Source: Sphingobacteriales bacterium (GTDB taxonomy: Bacteria; Bacteroidota; Bacteroidia; Sphingobacteriales; Sphingobacteriaceae). Taken from it: a stretch of DNA of 64,000 nucleotides. The notes beneath the pieces were generated by a model. The model saw nothing but the letters and a program-made list of their open reading frames with translations, searched no databases and was not told the DNA's origin. The position numbers and the translations under genes are program-made. Of the stretch, positions 16,612 to 23,312 are shown piece by piece. The stretch is taken from positions 52,504-116,503 of the forward strand of contig JACXVB010000007.1 of the NCBI GenBank assembly GCA_014763615.1. Reading direction: 5' to 3'. Numbering within the stretch: position 1 is the first letter of the stretch; the number at the start of each line of letters is the position of its first letter.

Positions 16612-16650
16612 GTGTGCCGTTACCAGCAAACTCGGAGAAGTGTTGTCAAC
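16612..16650 (-). repeat. Degenerate attC-like end (element D)
   Basis: After the unknown gene at 16646-16978, its TGA stop lies inside GTTGACAAC (16650-16642). Then comes CTTCTCCGAGTTTGCTGGTAACGGC. GCTGGTAAC also appears, inverted, as the arm of element B. It is too short for a full attC and may be truncated. Confidence 0.35.
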
Positions 16651-16978
16651 TTAGTGGTTGCGGTAAATCTTTAACTTTTTCAGCCAGCACCTCCATAAAT
16701 ATATCTTTTAGACTTGTGTACAAATTCCAAATGTTCTTAGTTTTAGTAGTATTTTCACCAATCAACTTAAAATCCTGTTTGCTAAAATATAAGTACCTAT
16801 CCAACAACAAAGCAGTTTCATTCTGCATTTCTATTAAGTTCAATTTTCTGAAATCACTTTCAATTTCTTCTGTTTCTTTAAAATAATTCATCCCCATTTC
16901 TAAAAAAGTTAAGGTTATTCGGTAATAATTTAGTTCATCGGTTAATCTCGTCAGCTGGTAACACAGGTTTTGCCCCAT
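16646..16978 (-). CDS. Unknown cassette-like protein
   Basis: A 110-residue helical protein without a recognised domain. The first ATG (16978) lies inside attC-like element B, so the first 10 residues would be coded by the repeat. The in-frame ATGs at 16897 and 16891 (MGMNYFKETEE) are more probable starts if element B is a recombination site. The stop lies inside the degenerate element D. Confidence 0.5.
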   Translation of the reverse strand: MGQNLCYQLTRLTDELNYYRITLTFLEMGMNYFKETEEIESDFRKLNLIEMQNETALLLDRYLYFSKQDFKLIGENTTKTKNIWNLYTSLKDIFMEVLAEKVKDLPQPLS

Positions 16979-17012
16979 TAAAACGAGGGCAAAGCCTCGT
17001 CCGTTATAGGCA
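16954..17012 (-). repeat. attC-like element B
   Basis: On the minus strand: GCCTATAAC (17012-17004), then GGCTTTGCCC pairing with GGGGCAAAAC, then GTTACCAGC (16962-16954). Length 59 bp. Outer and inner arms are arranged as in elements A and C, all in the same orientation relative to the genes. Confidence 0.55.
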
Positions 17013-17015
17013 ATG

Positions 17016-17043
17016 CAACCGAAAACATACGAAATCGGTTGCT
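17016..17043. repeat. Perfect hairpin GCAACCGA/TCGGTTGC
   Basis: An 8-bp perfect stem with a 12-base loop lies between the micro-ORF and attC-like element B. It has no T-run. It may be a terminator-like or structural part of the cassette end. Confidence 0.5.
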
Positions 17044-17056
17044 ACCTATTTAAAAC

Positions 17057-17125
17057 CTATTTTTTTGGTTTAGGCTTTGGCTTTGGCTTGGGTTTTGGCA
17101 TTGGCATACCTGGTTTCATTCCCAT
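17057..17125 (-). CDS. Micro-ORF with Pro-Lys repeat
   Basis: A 22-codon reading frame coding a Met/Gly start followed by alternating Pro-Lys (PMPKPKPKPKPKPKK). Such a regular PK tract is unlike background. It may be a tiny basic peptide or the remnant of a longer protein tail. It lies between the gene at 17177 and attC-like element B. No ribosome-binding signal decides the matter. Confidence 0.3.
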   Translation of the reverse strand: MGMKPGMPMPKPKPKPKPKPKK

Positions 17126-17176
17126 AATGTTTAAATTTAAAAATTATTCCGAAATTTTAAAGGCATTCGGATTCTC

Positions 17177-17572
17177 CTATTTCAATTTAACTTCATCATT
17201 TGTTAACCATTTGTGGTTATTCATTTTCATACCATCTTTCATTGTAATATCTGAAATATTTGCGGGCAATGAATAACTTTTAATAATTGCAGTTGAGCCT
17301 TTCATTCCGTCCATATGACCAACTAAAACTTCAACGCTGCTACCTTCTTTTATTACCTTTGTTTTTGCAGTGTCAGCATCATAATCAATTGAAAAAGTAT
17401 CTTTCAGCTTTTTCTTAGCATCGATTATCTTTTCCTGTGCAGGTAATGAATGTGTATTTAATGCCCAATCTTTTAAATCGGTATCATTATACATTTGTCT
17501 TGCAACCCTTACAACTTGCTCATAGGCTTGTATAAGGTTTGCGATTTGTTGTTTTGAAACATCTTTTGCCAT
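17177..17572 (-). CDS. Unknown cassette-like protein
   Basis: A 131-residue protein beginning MAKDVSKQQIANLIQAYEQV. Residues 1-65 are helical. Residues 70-105 are strand-rich with KTKVIKEGSSVEVLVGHMDGMKGS, which could be a small beta barrel of the KOW/SH3 type. I do not recognise the family. It follows attC-like element A with a 70-base AT-rich leader. Confidence 0.6.
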   Translation of the reverse strand: MAKDVSKQQIANLIQAYEQVVRVARQMYNDTDLKDWALNTHSLPAQEKIIDAKKKLKDTFSIDYDADTAKTKVIKEGSSVEVLVGHMDGMKGSTAIIKSYSLPANISDITMKDGMKMNNHKWLTNDEVKLK

Positions 17573-17643
17573 TTTTTTTAATTATTTATTATTTAACACT
17601 TCCCGTTTAAAATGGGTGGAAAGCTGAACCCTAAAAATGCACT

Positions 17644-17776
17644 GCCTATAACAGGGGTTTTGCAAAAGCAAGGCATTCGTGCTAATTTGAACATTTGTGC
17701 TACTATCATCATTTGTTGTTTAATTGAACTTTTGTACTTCTAATCCTTGCCTTCGCAAAGCCCCAAAACGTTACCC
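17644..17776 (-). repeat. attC-like element A
   Basis: On the minus strand: GGGTAAC (17776-17770, containing the stop codon of the upstream gene), GGGGCTTTGCGAAGGCA, a long variable middle, TGCCTTGCTTTTGCAAAACC, then GTTATAGGC (17652-17644). Total 133 bp. The arms are imperfect inverted repeats with extra bases on one side, as in attC sites. Confidence 0.6.
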
Positions 17777-18058
17777 ATTCCCAACATAATCAAGCGTAAA
17801 CATCTTATGTTTAAACTCCCCATCTACTGTCATTTTCCAAATTTCAACGCTTTTTAAATTGCGTTGAGTAACTTTATACAACAAATCTGCGCTGTAATTA
17901 TTGGTTTTTGGAATATCTTTTATCAATAAATTAAAATGATTTTCAAATGCTTCTGCATAAGTAGCATAAGAGTATTCTGCCATTTCTTTTAAAAGCTGGC
18001 TTACTTTAATCTCTTGCTGAGATTTAAGTTCTCTATTTTGGGTTATTTTCCAATTCAT
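17771..18058 (-). CDS. Unknown cassette-like protein
   Basis: A 95-residue protein begun at MNWKITQNRELKSQQE (18058); a longer start would enter the preceding gene. It is helical with aromatic residues (EMAEYSYATYAEAFENHFNL) and a C-terminal strand part (RNLKSVEIWKMTVDGEFKHK). No family recognised. Its stop TAA is part of the first arm of attC-like element A. Confidence 0.55.
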   Translation of the reverse strand: MNWKITQNRELKSQQEIKVSQLLKEMAEYSYATYAEAFENHFNLLIKDIPKTNNYSADLLYKVTQRNLKSVEIWKMTVDGEFKHKMFTLDYVGNG

Positions 18059-18065
18059 ATTCTTT

Positions 18066-18599
18066 TTAATTATAATCAACTTGATCTGACCAGCAAATAA
18101 TTTGTCCTTGAAATGGTAGCTCACTAAACCAAGCTTGAAAATTTCTAAGACTTAAACCATCGTTTTGCGCCAAATTGCAAAGTCCTAACACATTTACATC
18201 TTCATCATTACCGTGATGAATTTGTCCATAGATTTCACCATTAATTAAAACTTCAAACCACGCTGCACCGCCACGGTTATTAATTTCAATATCCCACGTT
18301 TTTTTAATGAGAACATCATCACAAATTTTAATCTGCTTACTATTGTAAGGTTTTCCGCTCCAAATACGTGGACTAAAGTAATCCCCCGCTTTAAATCGCT
18401 TGCCTGCTCTTATAGTATGGTGCTTTTGCATTTCACCAGCTAATACCATAAAATCATTTACATAGGGTAGTAAATCATCTTTTACAAAAGGTAAAATAAT
18501 ACCTAGACTATTAATTAACTGCTCTACAAAGAAAGTTTCTTTGCCAGCTTTTGGGTGATATTTAGGGAAAACCCTTGAAAATGTGATTACTTTACTCAT
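18066..18599 (-). CDS. ASCH/PUA-like domain protein
   Basis: A 177-residue protein. The centre (HTIRAGKRFKAGDYFSPRIW, then SKQIKICDDVLIKKTWDIEI) matches the ASCH/PUA-like barrel pattern, in which a basic RAGKRWK-like turn is followed by a substrate loop. The C-terminal part is NDGLSLRNFQAWF, also usual for this phage family. ASCH proteins bind RNA or modified nucleotides; the role here is unknown. It is the last early-operon gene before the cassette-like patch. Confidence 0.6.
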   Translation of the reverse strand: MSKVITFSRVFPKYHPKAGKETFFVEQLINSLGIILPFVKDDLLPYVNDFMVLAGEMQKHHTIRAGKRFKAGDYFSPRIWSGKPYNSKQIKICDDVLIKKTWDIEINNRGGAAWFEVLINGEIYGQIHHGNDEDVNVLGLCNLAQNDGLSLRNFQAWFSELPFQGQIICWSDQVDYN

Positions 18600-18618
18600 A
18601 ATGTTAATTATTAATTGA

Positions 18619-19254
18619 TTATTCTTTTTTTAACCATTTACCCAGCCTTCCCGGATTGTTCCGGTAAACATAACCTGCGGCTCGTAAAGCTGCATAATAC
18701 TCATTTCGCTTATCTTGTGTAAGGCGTTGGTCATACTCACGGTCATAAGGGATAGGGAATTTACTGGCAGCGGCAGGAGCTTTAAACAATAGGCGCAATT
18801 CATTGATTTTACCTATAAAATTGGCGATGCTTTTGGGTTTCAAATACCACTCATCACTTTGCATATATAGATTAAGCAGGGCTTCAAACTCATCACGGCC
18901 AAGGGGTAGGGCTTTAAATTTGCCGCCATCTGTTTTGGTGGCTTTATATTTTATGGAAAATTTCTTTTCAAAAGCTGCACAAAACTGGCTAATCTTTTCA
19001 TTGGTTGGAATCATTTCAGAAGGTTCTGAAGTTTTAGCCATCAATACCTTAACTTTTAAGTTAAGTTTTTCTAAAGCGGCTATTCTAAAGTCTTTGTGTT
19101 CGGGTGTAATTACGCTACTAATCCAATACCATTGCTGTTCAGTTAAAGGCTCTTTCAACTCGCTTTCAATACGCTTTAAATGGCCATTAAAATAAGTGAT
19201 GATAAGGTGTCCGCTTAGTTTAGCACTACTCACTTGATAACTTACTTTATTCAT
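18619..19254 (-). CDS. Phage early protein, unknown
   Basis: A 211-residue protein with no recognised domain. The N-terminal 60 residues are strand-rich (SGHLIITYFNGHLKRIESEL). The rest is helical and basic, ending RNNPGRLGKWLKKE. It overlaps the end of the HTH gene by 8 bases and so belongs to the early operon. The basic C-terminus would suit nucleic-acid binding, but this is only an impression. Confidence 0.6.
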   Translation of the reverse strand: MNKVSYQVSSAKLSGHLIITYFNGHLKRIESELKEPLTEQQWYWISSVITPEHKDFRIAALEKLNLKVKVLMAKTSEPSEMIPTNEKISQFCAAFEKKFSIKYKATKTDGGKFKALPLGRDEFEALLNLYMQSDEWYLKPKSIANFIGKINELRLLFKAPAAASKFPIPYDREYDQRLTQDKRNEYYAALRAAGYVYRNNPGRLGKWLKKE

Positions 19255-19453
19255 GATTAAAAGGAAGTTGTGGCTGTTGCTGGTCTAGTTGCTTAGTTTT
19301 TTCTAAAATGATGCGGTAAATGGTAGAAGGTTCTAAAAAATACTTCTCGCCTAGCTGCTTAAATATCACTTCCTCACGCATCATTTTGGTATAAAAAAGC
19401 TCCGTGTAATCCTCGAAAATGCTTTTGTTGCGTAAATCTTTAAGGTTTGCCAT
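19247..19453 (-). CDS. HTH protein, possible Mor/C-like activator
   Basis: A 68-residue protein started at MANLKDLRN (19453), 4 bases after the stop of the GemA-like gene. It has EEVIFKQLGEKYFLEPSTIYRIILEKTK, a helix-turn-helix like that of Mor/C-type middle and late activators of Mu and of resolvase-type HTHs. Its place at the end of the early module agrees with a middle/late switch role. Evidence is a single motif. Confidence 0.5.
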   Translation of the reverse strand: MANLKDLRNKSIFEDYTELFYTKMMREEVIFKQLGEKYFLEPSTIYRIILEKTKQLDQQQPQLPFNHE

Positions 19454-19457
19454 AGTG

Positions 19458-19856
19458 TTATATTTTGGAAATAAAATGATCTCTTGCTTTCTCAACTTGA
19501 TTAATTAAGATGGGTAGCTCCTTTTCACTATAATCATTCAAAGGCTTATGTAAATAGCCGTGGTTAAGGCAAAAGGCATTTACTTTATCCATATCTACAG
19601 CACCGTTAGGCAACTCCCAACGCATTTGATGCGCAAACGCCAATATCTTCTTACGCATCACATCGGCTTTATCCTGACCTTTAAAATGTGCCTCTATGGA
19701 TGCAATAATGGCTAGTACTTCGGCATCATGAAGGTCTTTACTGCTTTCGGTTCTGCCTTTGCTAAACTCCCAGCACCAACGGTGGCGATGACCTTGCAGC
19801 TTGTGCTTGGTCATCAATGCCATCATTTTTTTAAAGTGTTTAACTTGTGTATTCAT
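19458..19856 (-). CDS. GemA-like protein (Mu gp16, DUF1018-like)
   Basis: A 132-residue protein whose pattern agrees with DUF1018/GemA: an N-terminal KHFKKMMALMTKH helix, a central SKDLHDAEVLAIIASIEAH, then KILAFAHQMRW and a C-terminal EKELPILINQVEKARDHF. In Mu, GemA modulates host gene expression and DNA topology. It lies in the right place, after Gam, and overlaps the DUF4406 gene by 4 bases. Confidence 0.6.
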   Translation of the reverse strand: MNTQVKHFKKMMALMTKHKLQGHRHRWCWEFSKGRTESSKDLHDAEVLAIIASIEAHFKGQDKADVMRKKILAFAHQMRWELPNGAVDMDKVNAFCLNHGYLHKPLNDYSEKELPILINQVEKARDHFISKI

Positions 19857-20221
19857 AATTTTAATCTTGGAATGCCTAAATTAACCGCCAACTTTACCTC
19901 TATTGTTGCACCTTCGCTATGTATCCAACAAGGCAGTGGATAAATAAAATCTGCGTGAGGTAAAAAGCTAATGCAGATTCGCATAGCTTCTTTCCAATCG
20001 GCTTCCGGGTGTACAATAGCTACCGGATTAATCACGTAGTAGCCTTTTTGCTCTAGCATACGATGTGCTGTATGAAACTTTTCTTTAACCTCATCAAAAG
20101 GTAATCCGGTTACTTTACCTGCGATATAAACAACAGGTTTATCGCTAAATTTTGCTATTTCTCCGATGGTTTTAGCTAGTGTTCTGTGTTGCGGCTCAAA
20201 TGCCTTTTCGATGTTATCCAT
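19853..20221 (-). CDS. DUF4406 / nucleoside deoxyribosyltransferase-like protein
   Basis: A 122-residue Rossmann-like protein. KPVVYIAGKVTGLPFDEVKE opens it, followed by a conserved VINPVAI loop, a PHADFIYPLPCWIHSEGAT segment and VKLAVNLGIP. This is the DUF4406 pattern, related to nucleoside 2-deoxyribosyltransferases, in which the DxxxxLPxW and SxGxxxE motifs bind substrate. It could act on nucleotides during phage growth. Confidence 0.65.
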   Translation of the reverse strand: MDNIEKAFEPQHRTLAKTIGEIAKFSDKPVVYIAGKVTGLPFDEVKEKFHTAHRMLEQKGYYVINPVAIVHPEADWKEAMRICISFLPHADFIYPLPCWIHSEGATIEVKLAVNLGIPRLKL

Positions 20222-20425
20222 TTATTGTTGTTTTGGTCTGAAATATTGATGTGTATTAGCATCGTACTGGAAGAAGTAATTAGAATACTTTTTCCAGTAA
20301 GTATCTTCATTAATCATTTTAACAGTACCTCCGCAATCCAAGCACTTTTTAAAGTCTTTGGTGCAGTTGTGATAGATTGCATCACAATGAGGGTCGCCAC
20401 ATATTTTGATTAATCCTAGTGCCAT
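20222..20425 (-). CDS. Small zinc-ribbon protein
   Basis: A 67-residue protein with paired cysteines (ICGDPHCDAIYHNC, then KKCLDCGGT), a likely zinc ribbon. It starts 1 base after the stop of the preceding gene and ends 1 base before the DUF4406 start. Function unknown; such ribbons often bind nucleic acid or protein. Confidence 0.6.
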   Translation of the reverse strand: MALGLIKICGDPHCDAIYHNCTKDFKKCLDCGGTVKMINEDTYWKKYSNYFFQYDANTHQYFRPKQQ

Positions 20426-20426
20426 T

Positions 20427-20714
20427 TTAAATTGAGTTTTCGGTATCTTTTGATAAATACCAGTTAAAATGAATGTAACGCGGATACATGGAAAAATAAT
20501 CCTTATGACTATTGATGCCTATTTCTAAAGGTTTACATCTTGGAAATCGGCTATTTAGCTCCTGAACTTTGTTTTGAAACCAAACCTTCATTTCCTCTAA
20601 ATCTGTTTCCTTAAAAATGGTGCGATCTATCTGCTCAATCATTTCTTGATAGGCAGCTTCCAGTTTATTTTTTGGGGTGTAAGAAAATCCCGCAATCATT
20701 ACATAGTATTTCAT
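20427..20714 (-). CDS. Phage early protein, unknown
   Basis: A 95-residue protein (MKYYVMIAGFSYTPKNKLEA...). The centre is helical (EEMKVWFQNKVQELNSRF), and the ends are strand-like and aromatic. No known domain. It follows Gam after 55 bases that contain a CCCCTG/CAGGGG hairpin at 20736-20754. Confidence 0.55.
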   Translation of the reverse strand: MKYYVMIAGFSYTPKNKLEAAYQEMIEQIDRTIFKETDLEEMKVWFQNKVQELNSRFPRCKPLEIGINSHKDYFSMYPRYIHFNWYLSKDTENSI

Positions 20715-20769
20715 CTGTTTAATTTTTTGAACCCTCCCCTGTATCGATCAGGGGTTAATTCCAAAAGGG

Positions 20770-21291
20770 TTAAGCTTCTACTAATTCCTTTTTAGGCTCT
20801 ACAAAGAAGGTCTCATCTTGATCTACTAAAATCCCTACCTTCTCAAACAAAGCTGCTGTTTCTGGCACCTCTCTATCGGCTAAAAGCCTATCCTTAGCCG
20901 GCTCTTCTACCACGCGGATGTAGCTAGGTAAAAACTCTTTGATTAAATTGGTGCAGCTTGCCCAAGTGTAACCTCTGCGAGTTTTGAGTTTTGGCGTACC
21001 AGTTCTAAACCCGATGATTCCGTGGGTAAGCTCCATGCTTTTCTTCTTGCCAAAATCATCTCTGTTGCTTTCTGCATAAGCTTGTATCATTTCAAAGCTT
21101 TCTTCTTTCTTTAAAGCCAATGCGCTTAACCTATCAGCGTATTTCTCTCTCAGCTTCGTGATTTGCACATCCATTGTCGCCTGTATTTTTTGGATTTCTG
21201 CGTCAGCTTCTGCATAAGTTGCGAAGGCATCTTCTGCCTGCTCTCTGTCAACGCCTACGAATAGGACTTTTTTTTCTCTTGTTTTTGCCAT
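20770..21291 (-). CDS. Host-nuclease inhibitor Gam-like protein
   Basis: A 173-residue protein with the plan of Mu Gam: a long N-terminal helical hairpin (EDAFATYAEADAEIQKIQAT through LREKYADRLSALALKKEES), then the conserved HGIIGFRTGTPKLKTRRGYTW and the C-terminal part with EPAKDRLLADREVPE. Gam is Ku-like and shields linear DNA ends from exonuclease. It starts 2 bases after the preceding small gene. Location in the early operon agrees. Confidence 0.85.
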   Translation of the reverse strand: MAKTREKKVLFVGVDREQAEDAFATYAEADAEIQKIQATMDVQITKLREKYADRLSALALKKEESFEMIQAYAESNRDDFGKKKSMELTHGIIGFRTGTPKLKTRRGYTWASCTNLIKEFLPSYIRVVEEPAKDRLLADREVPETAALFEKVGILVDQDETFFVEPKKELVEA

Positions 21292-21293
21292 GA

Positions 21294-21449
21294 TTATTGA
21301 TTTTTAGTTTGTAAATTTTCTTTCTCTTTTTTCACCTGATTAAGCATTTCCTGTACTTCTTCACGTTGTCTTTTGTGGTGGCTCGGAATGTCGTTCAGAA
21401 TCAGTTTTAATTCTTTTTCCTGCCATTCTAATTCTTGTAGTGTTTTCAT
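21294..21449 (-). CDS. Small coiled-coil protein
   Basis: A 51-residue, highly charged helix (MKTLQELEWQEKELKLILND...). It ends 2 bases before the Gam start, so it is a good operon member. It overlaps the preceding micro-ORF out of frame over 89 bases. Function unknown. Confidence 0.5.
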   Translation of the reverse strand: MKTLQELEWQEKELKLILNDIPSHHKRQREEVQEMLNQVKKEKENLQTKNQ

Positions 21450-21540
21450 ATTTCAGTCTTTTTCTTCTTTTAATTTCTTCGTTTATTTCGGGTATCAACA
21501 GCATCACTATGATGATGATGAGGGTGATTGCTTGTATCAT
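21361..21540 (-). CDS. Micro-ORF with membrane helix
   Basis: A 59-codon frame starting with the ATG that overlaps the stop of the preceding micro-ORF (ATGA). Residues 4-17 (AITLIIIIVMLLIP) form a membrane helix, followed by a very basic part. Its second half overlaps the coiled-coil gene in another frame, so only the first half may matter. Inferred from coupling. Confidence 0.35.
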   Translation of the reverse strand: MIQAITLIIIIVMLLIPEINEEIKRRKRLKYENTTRIRMAGKRIKTDSERHSEPPQKTT

Positions 21541-21617
21541 TTGTATGGCTTTCGGTTAGTCCAGCACTTTAAAATCAAGAGTGCGTAAATGGCTAGTGCA
21601 ATTAGGGTTTCTTTCAT
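21537..21617 (-). CDS. Micro-ORF, 26-residue membrane peptide
   Basis: A 26-codon frame (MKETLIALAIYALLILKCW...) linked by ATGA overlaps at both ends, to the gene upstream and the micro-ORF downstream. One hydrophobic helix and a basic tail. Chained overlaps favour real translation. Confidence 0.4.
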   Translation of the reverse strand: MKETLIALAIYALLILKCWTNRKPYK

Positions 21618-21928
21618 TTGGCATCGGTTAAAGTTTTATTAATTGTGCCCACGATCTGGCGGATTATATTTTGTTCATAAGGCAAATGCTTCAGATTGAT
21701 GTAAGAGAAATAAAGAATGAAAGCTCTACCTTGTGCTGGCGTAAGATTGATAGTGTTTTTCTTATCTACCCAAAATGATCTGCCGTGTAATTTTTCCACC
21801 ACTTCTAACATCAAATCGTTAATTAAATCAGTAATAGCCGGATGTATTAACTTTACATCAGTATCTTCAATCAGCTTGTACACGTAGCCACACTGTTCGC
21901 CTGTTAATTTGATTTTAATCTTTACCAT
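21614..21928 (-). CDS. Phage early protein, unknown
   Basis: A 104-residue protein (MVKIKIKLTGEQCGYVYKLI...), mostly helical after the first strand. No recognised domain. It lies 1 base after the DnaA-like gene and is coupled by ATGA to the following micro-ORF. Members at this place in Mu-like Bacteroidota phages are generally uncharacterised. Confidence 0.55.
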   Translation of the reverse strand: MVKIKIKLTGEQCGYVYKLIEDTDVKLIHPAITDLINDLMLEVVEKLHGRSFWVDKKNTINLTPAQGRAFILYFSYINLKHLPYEQNIIRQIVGTINKTLTDAK

Positions 21929-21929
21929 T

Positions 21930-22286
21930 TTAAAACCCCCTCAAGCTTTCTAAAACTTTGTAATAAGTTTTGCTGAATTGTTTATCGTATTCCACTAGGT
22001 CATTAGCAGAATCGGTATTGTAAATCACAGTACTATGATCTAAATCTAAATATCTGCCTATCTGTACTGTGCTGTACTTACCATGTTTGCGAGCAATAGA
22101 CATAAATATTTTGCGGGCATCTGAAAACTGGCGAGTGCGAAGGCTTTTCTTAATGTGCATTACTGGCACATCGGTAACTTTAGAAACTACGTTGGCAATA
22201 TGTGGTAAACTTAAATTGGCAATGTTTGAAATTTTAAGAAAAGGACAGCTTAAGCCCTCATAAGGCTTTAAATTACAATTACGCAT
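21930..22286 (-). CDS. Stand-alone DnaA domain IV-like DNA-binding protein
   Basis: A 118-residue protein. Residues 50-90 (SDARKIFMSIARKHGKYSTV, then IGRYLDLDHSTVIYN) match the C-terminal DNA-binding domain of DnaA, including the DHSTV signature that reads the DnaA box. There is no ATPase domain. It overlaps the preceding gene by 8 bases. It may bind DnaA-box-like sites on phage or host DNA during replicative transposition; this is inference. Confidence 0.65.
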   Translation of the reverse strand: MRNCNLKPYEGLSCPFLKISNIANLSLPHIANVVSKVTDVPVMHIKKSLRTRQFSDARKIFMSIARKHGKYSTVQIGRYLDLDHSTVIYNTDSANDLVEYDKQFSKTYYKVLESLRGF

Positions 22287-22677
22287 GGCTCAACTCCCTC
22301 CATACTTTAGTCCACACTTCAGCTATTTCTTTTTCTCTTAGTTCTTTGCGTTTAGCAGCAACTATACCTTTATAACTGTGTATAAAATCGTATTCATCGC
22401 TTAAAAAATCAAAGCAATCACTGTCTTTGTACATGGCTAAAAAATGCTGCTCTCTTTTTGCCCATTCGTTTTTCCAATAGGCCCAAAAACTAGGGCTTTG
22501 TGTTAAAATTTGCTGTCCAAATTCATCGCCATCCGTTTCTTCTCTTGCGTAGTCCATTCCACGGTCAAATACATTGTTAAAATATTCCTCATCTGATAGA
22601 TGAAGCATTTGCATAATCAGCTGTTGATTGCTTAAATCTTGCTGTTTAATCTTTTGGATATAAGTAGTTTTTTCCAT
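22279..22677 (-). CDS. Phage early protein, unknown
   Basis: A 132-residue acidic and aromatic protein (SDEEYFNNVFDRGMDYAREE...). Helical throughout. No known domain recognised. It lies 2 bases after the second ATPase gene and overlaps the DnaA-like gene, so all are one transcript. Confidence 0.55.
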   Translation of the reverse strand: MEKTTYIQKIKQQDLSNQQLIMQMLHLSDEEYFNNVFDRGMDYAREETDGDEFGQQILTQSPSFWAYWKNEWAKREQHFLAMYKDSDCFDFLSDEYDFIHSYKGIVAAKRKELREKEIAEVWTKVWRELSHA

Positions 22678-22679
22678 CC

Positions 22680-23312
22680 TTAACCTACCTTTCTAATATG
22701 ATTACCATGATATAGCGCTGCTTTATCTTCCTCAATAGGCAGCGAACCTCCGGGGCAACGCCCAGCAACTTCTGCCGCCAAACCTTTTACCCGGATGATG
22801 ATTTTTGCTAACTTTTTAATGTGTTTTGCCAATGCAGGCACTGCATCGTTTCGCTCTTCGTGTGCTAAGAAGATAAAGATGGTGGTGGGGTAATTGTGCC
22901 TTAACTCATTAATGGCTTTTTTATCCAACTCATCCGCATAGATGGTCACATTGTCAATAAATAAAACCTTCGGCCTTCTAGTGCTTTTTAGCACCTTGTC
23001 AATATCTTCCCAAGCTTCATAGTCTCTAAACTTGATAGACTTATTGGTATGGCTTAAACCGGCTCTTTTGCAGCTTCTGCGAAAGTCATCACCCAAACCT
23101 TCCTCTGCGCTGATGTATTCAACCTTAAAGCTTTTGCTTAACACGTTGGCCAACTGTAAGCCTGCCCACGTTTTGCCGTTTTTCTCCGCGCCATAGATAA
23201 TCCAAATGCCGGCACTTTCTGGCTGTCCTAAAAGCTTGGCCCATCTTTCATCATCAATACTGATTGTGCGGCTTTTCTTATCGTATAGCTGCTTTGCGCT
23301 TAAACTTTTCAT
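22680..23312 (-). CDS. RecA-like AAA ATPase
   Basis: A 210-residue P-loop protein. Walker A is YGAEKNGKTWAG (residues 40-51), Walker B KVLFIDNV (about 115-122), followed by a sensor-like IFIFLAHEERND. This is the AAA_24/RecA-like type common in phages, often near recombination or transposition genes. It overlaps the MuB-like gene by 4 bases, so two ATPases stand in tandem. Its role beside MuB is unknown. Confidence 0.7.
   Translation of the reverse strand: MKSLSAKQLYDKKSRTISIDDERWAKLLGQPESAGIWIIYGAEKNGKTWAGLQLANVLSKSFKVEYISAEEGLGDDFRRSCKRAGLSHTNKSIKFRDYEAWEDIDKVLKSTRRPKVLFIDNVTIYADELDKKAINELRHNYPTTIFIFLAHEERNDAVPALAKHIKKLAKIIIRVKGLAAEVAGRCPGGSLPIEEDKAALYHGNHIRKVG

Noticed and set aside
20736..20754. 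Terminator after Gam
   Set aside because: A CCCCTG/CAGGGG stem is present but no T-run follows on either strand, and the early operon clearly continues past it.
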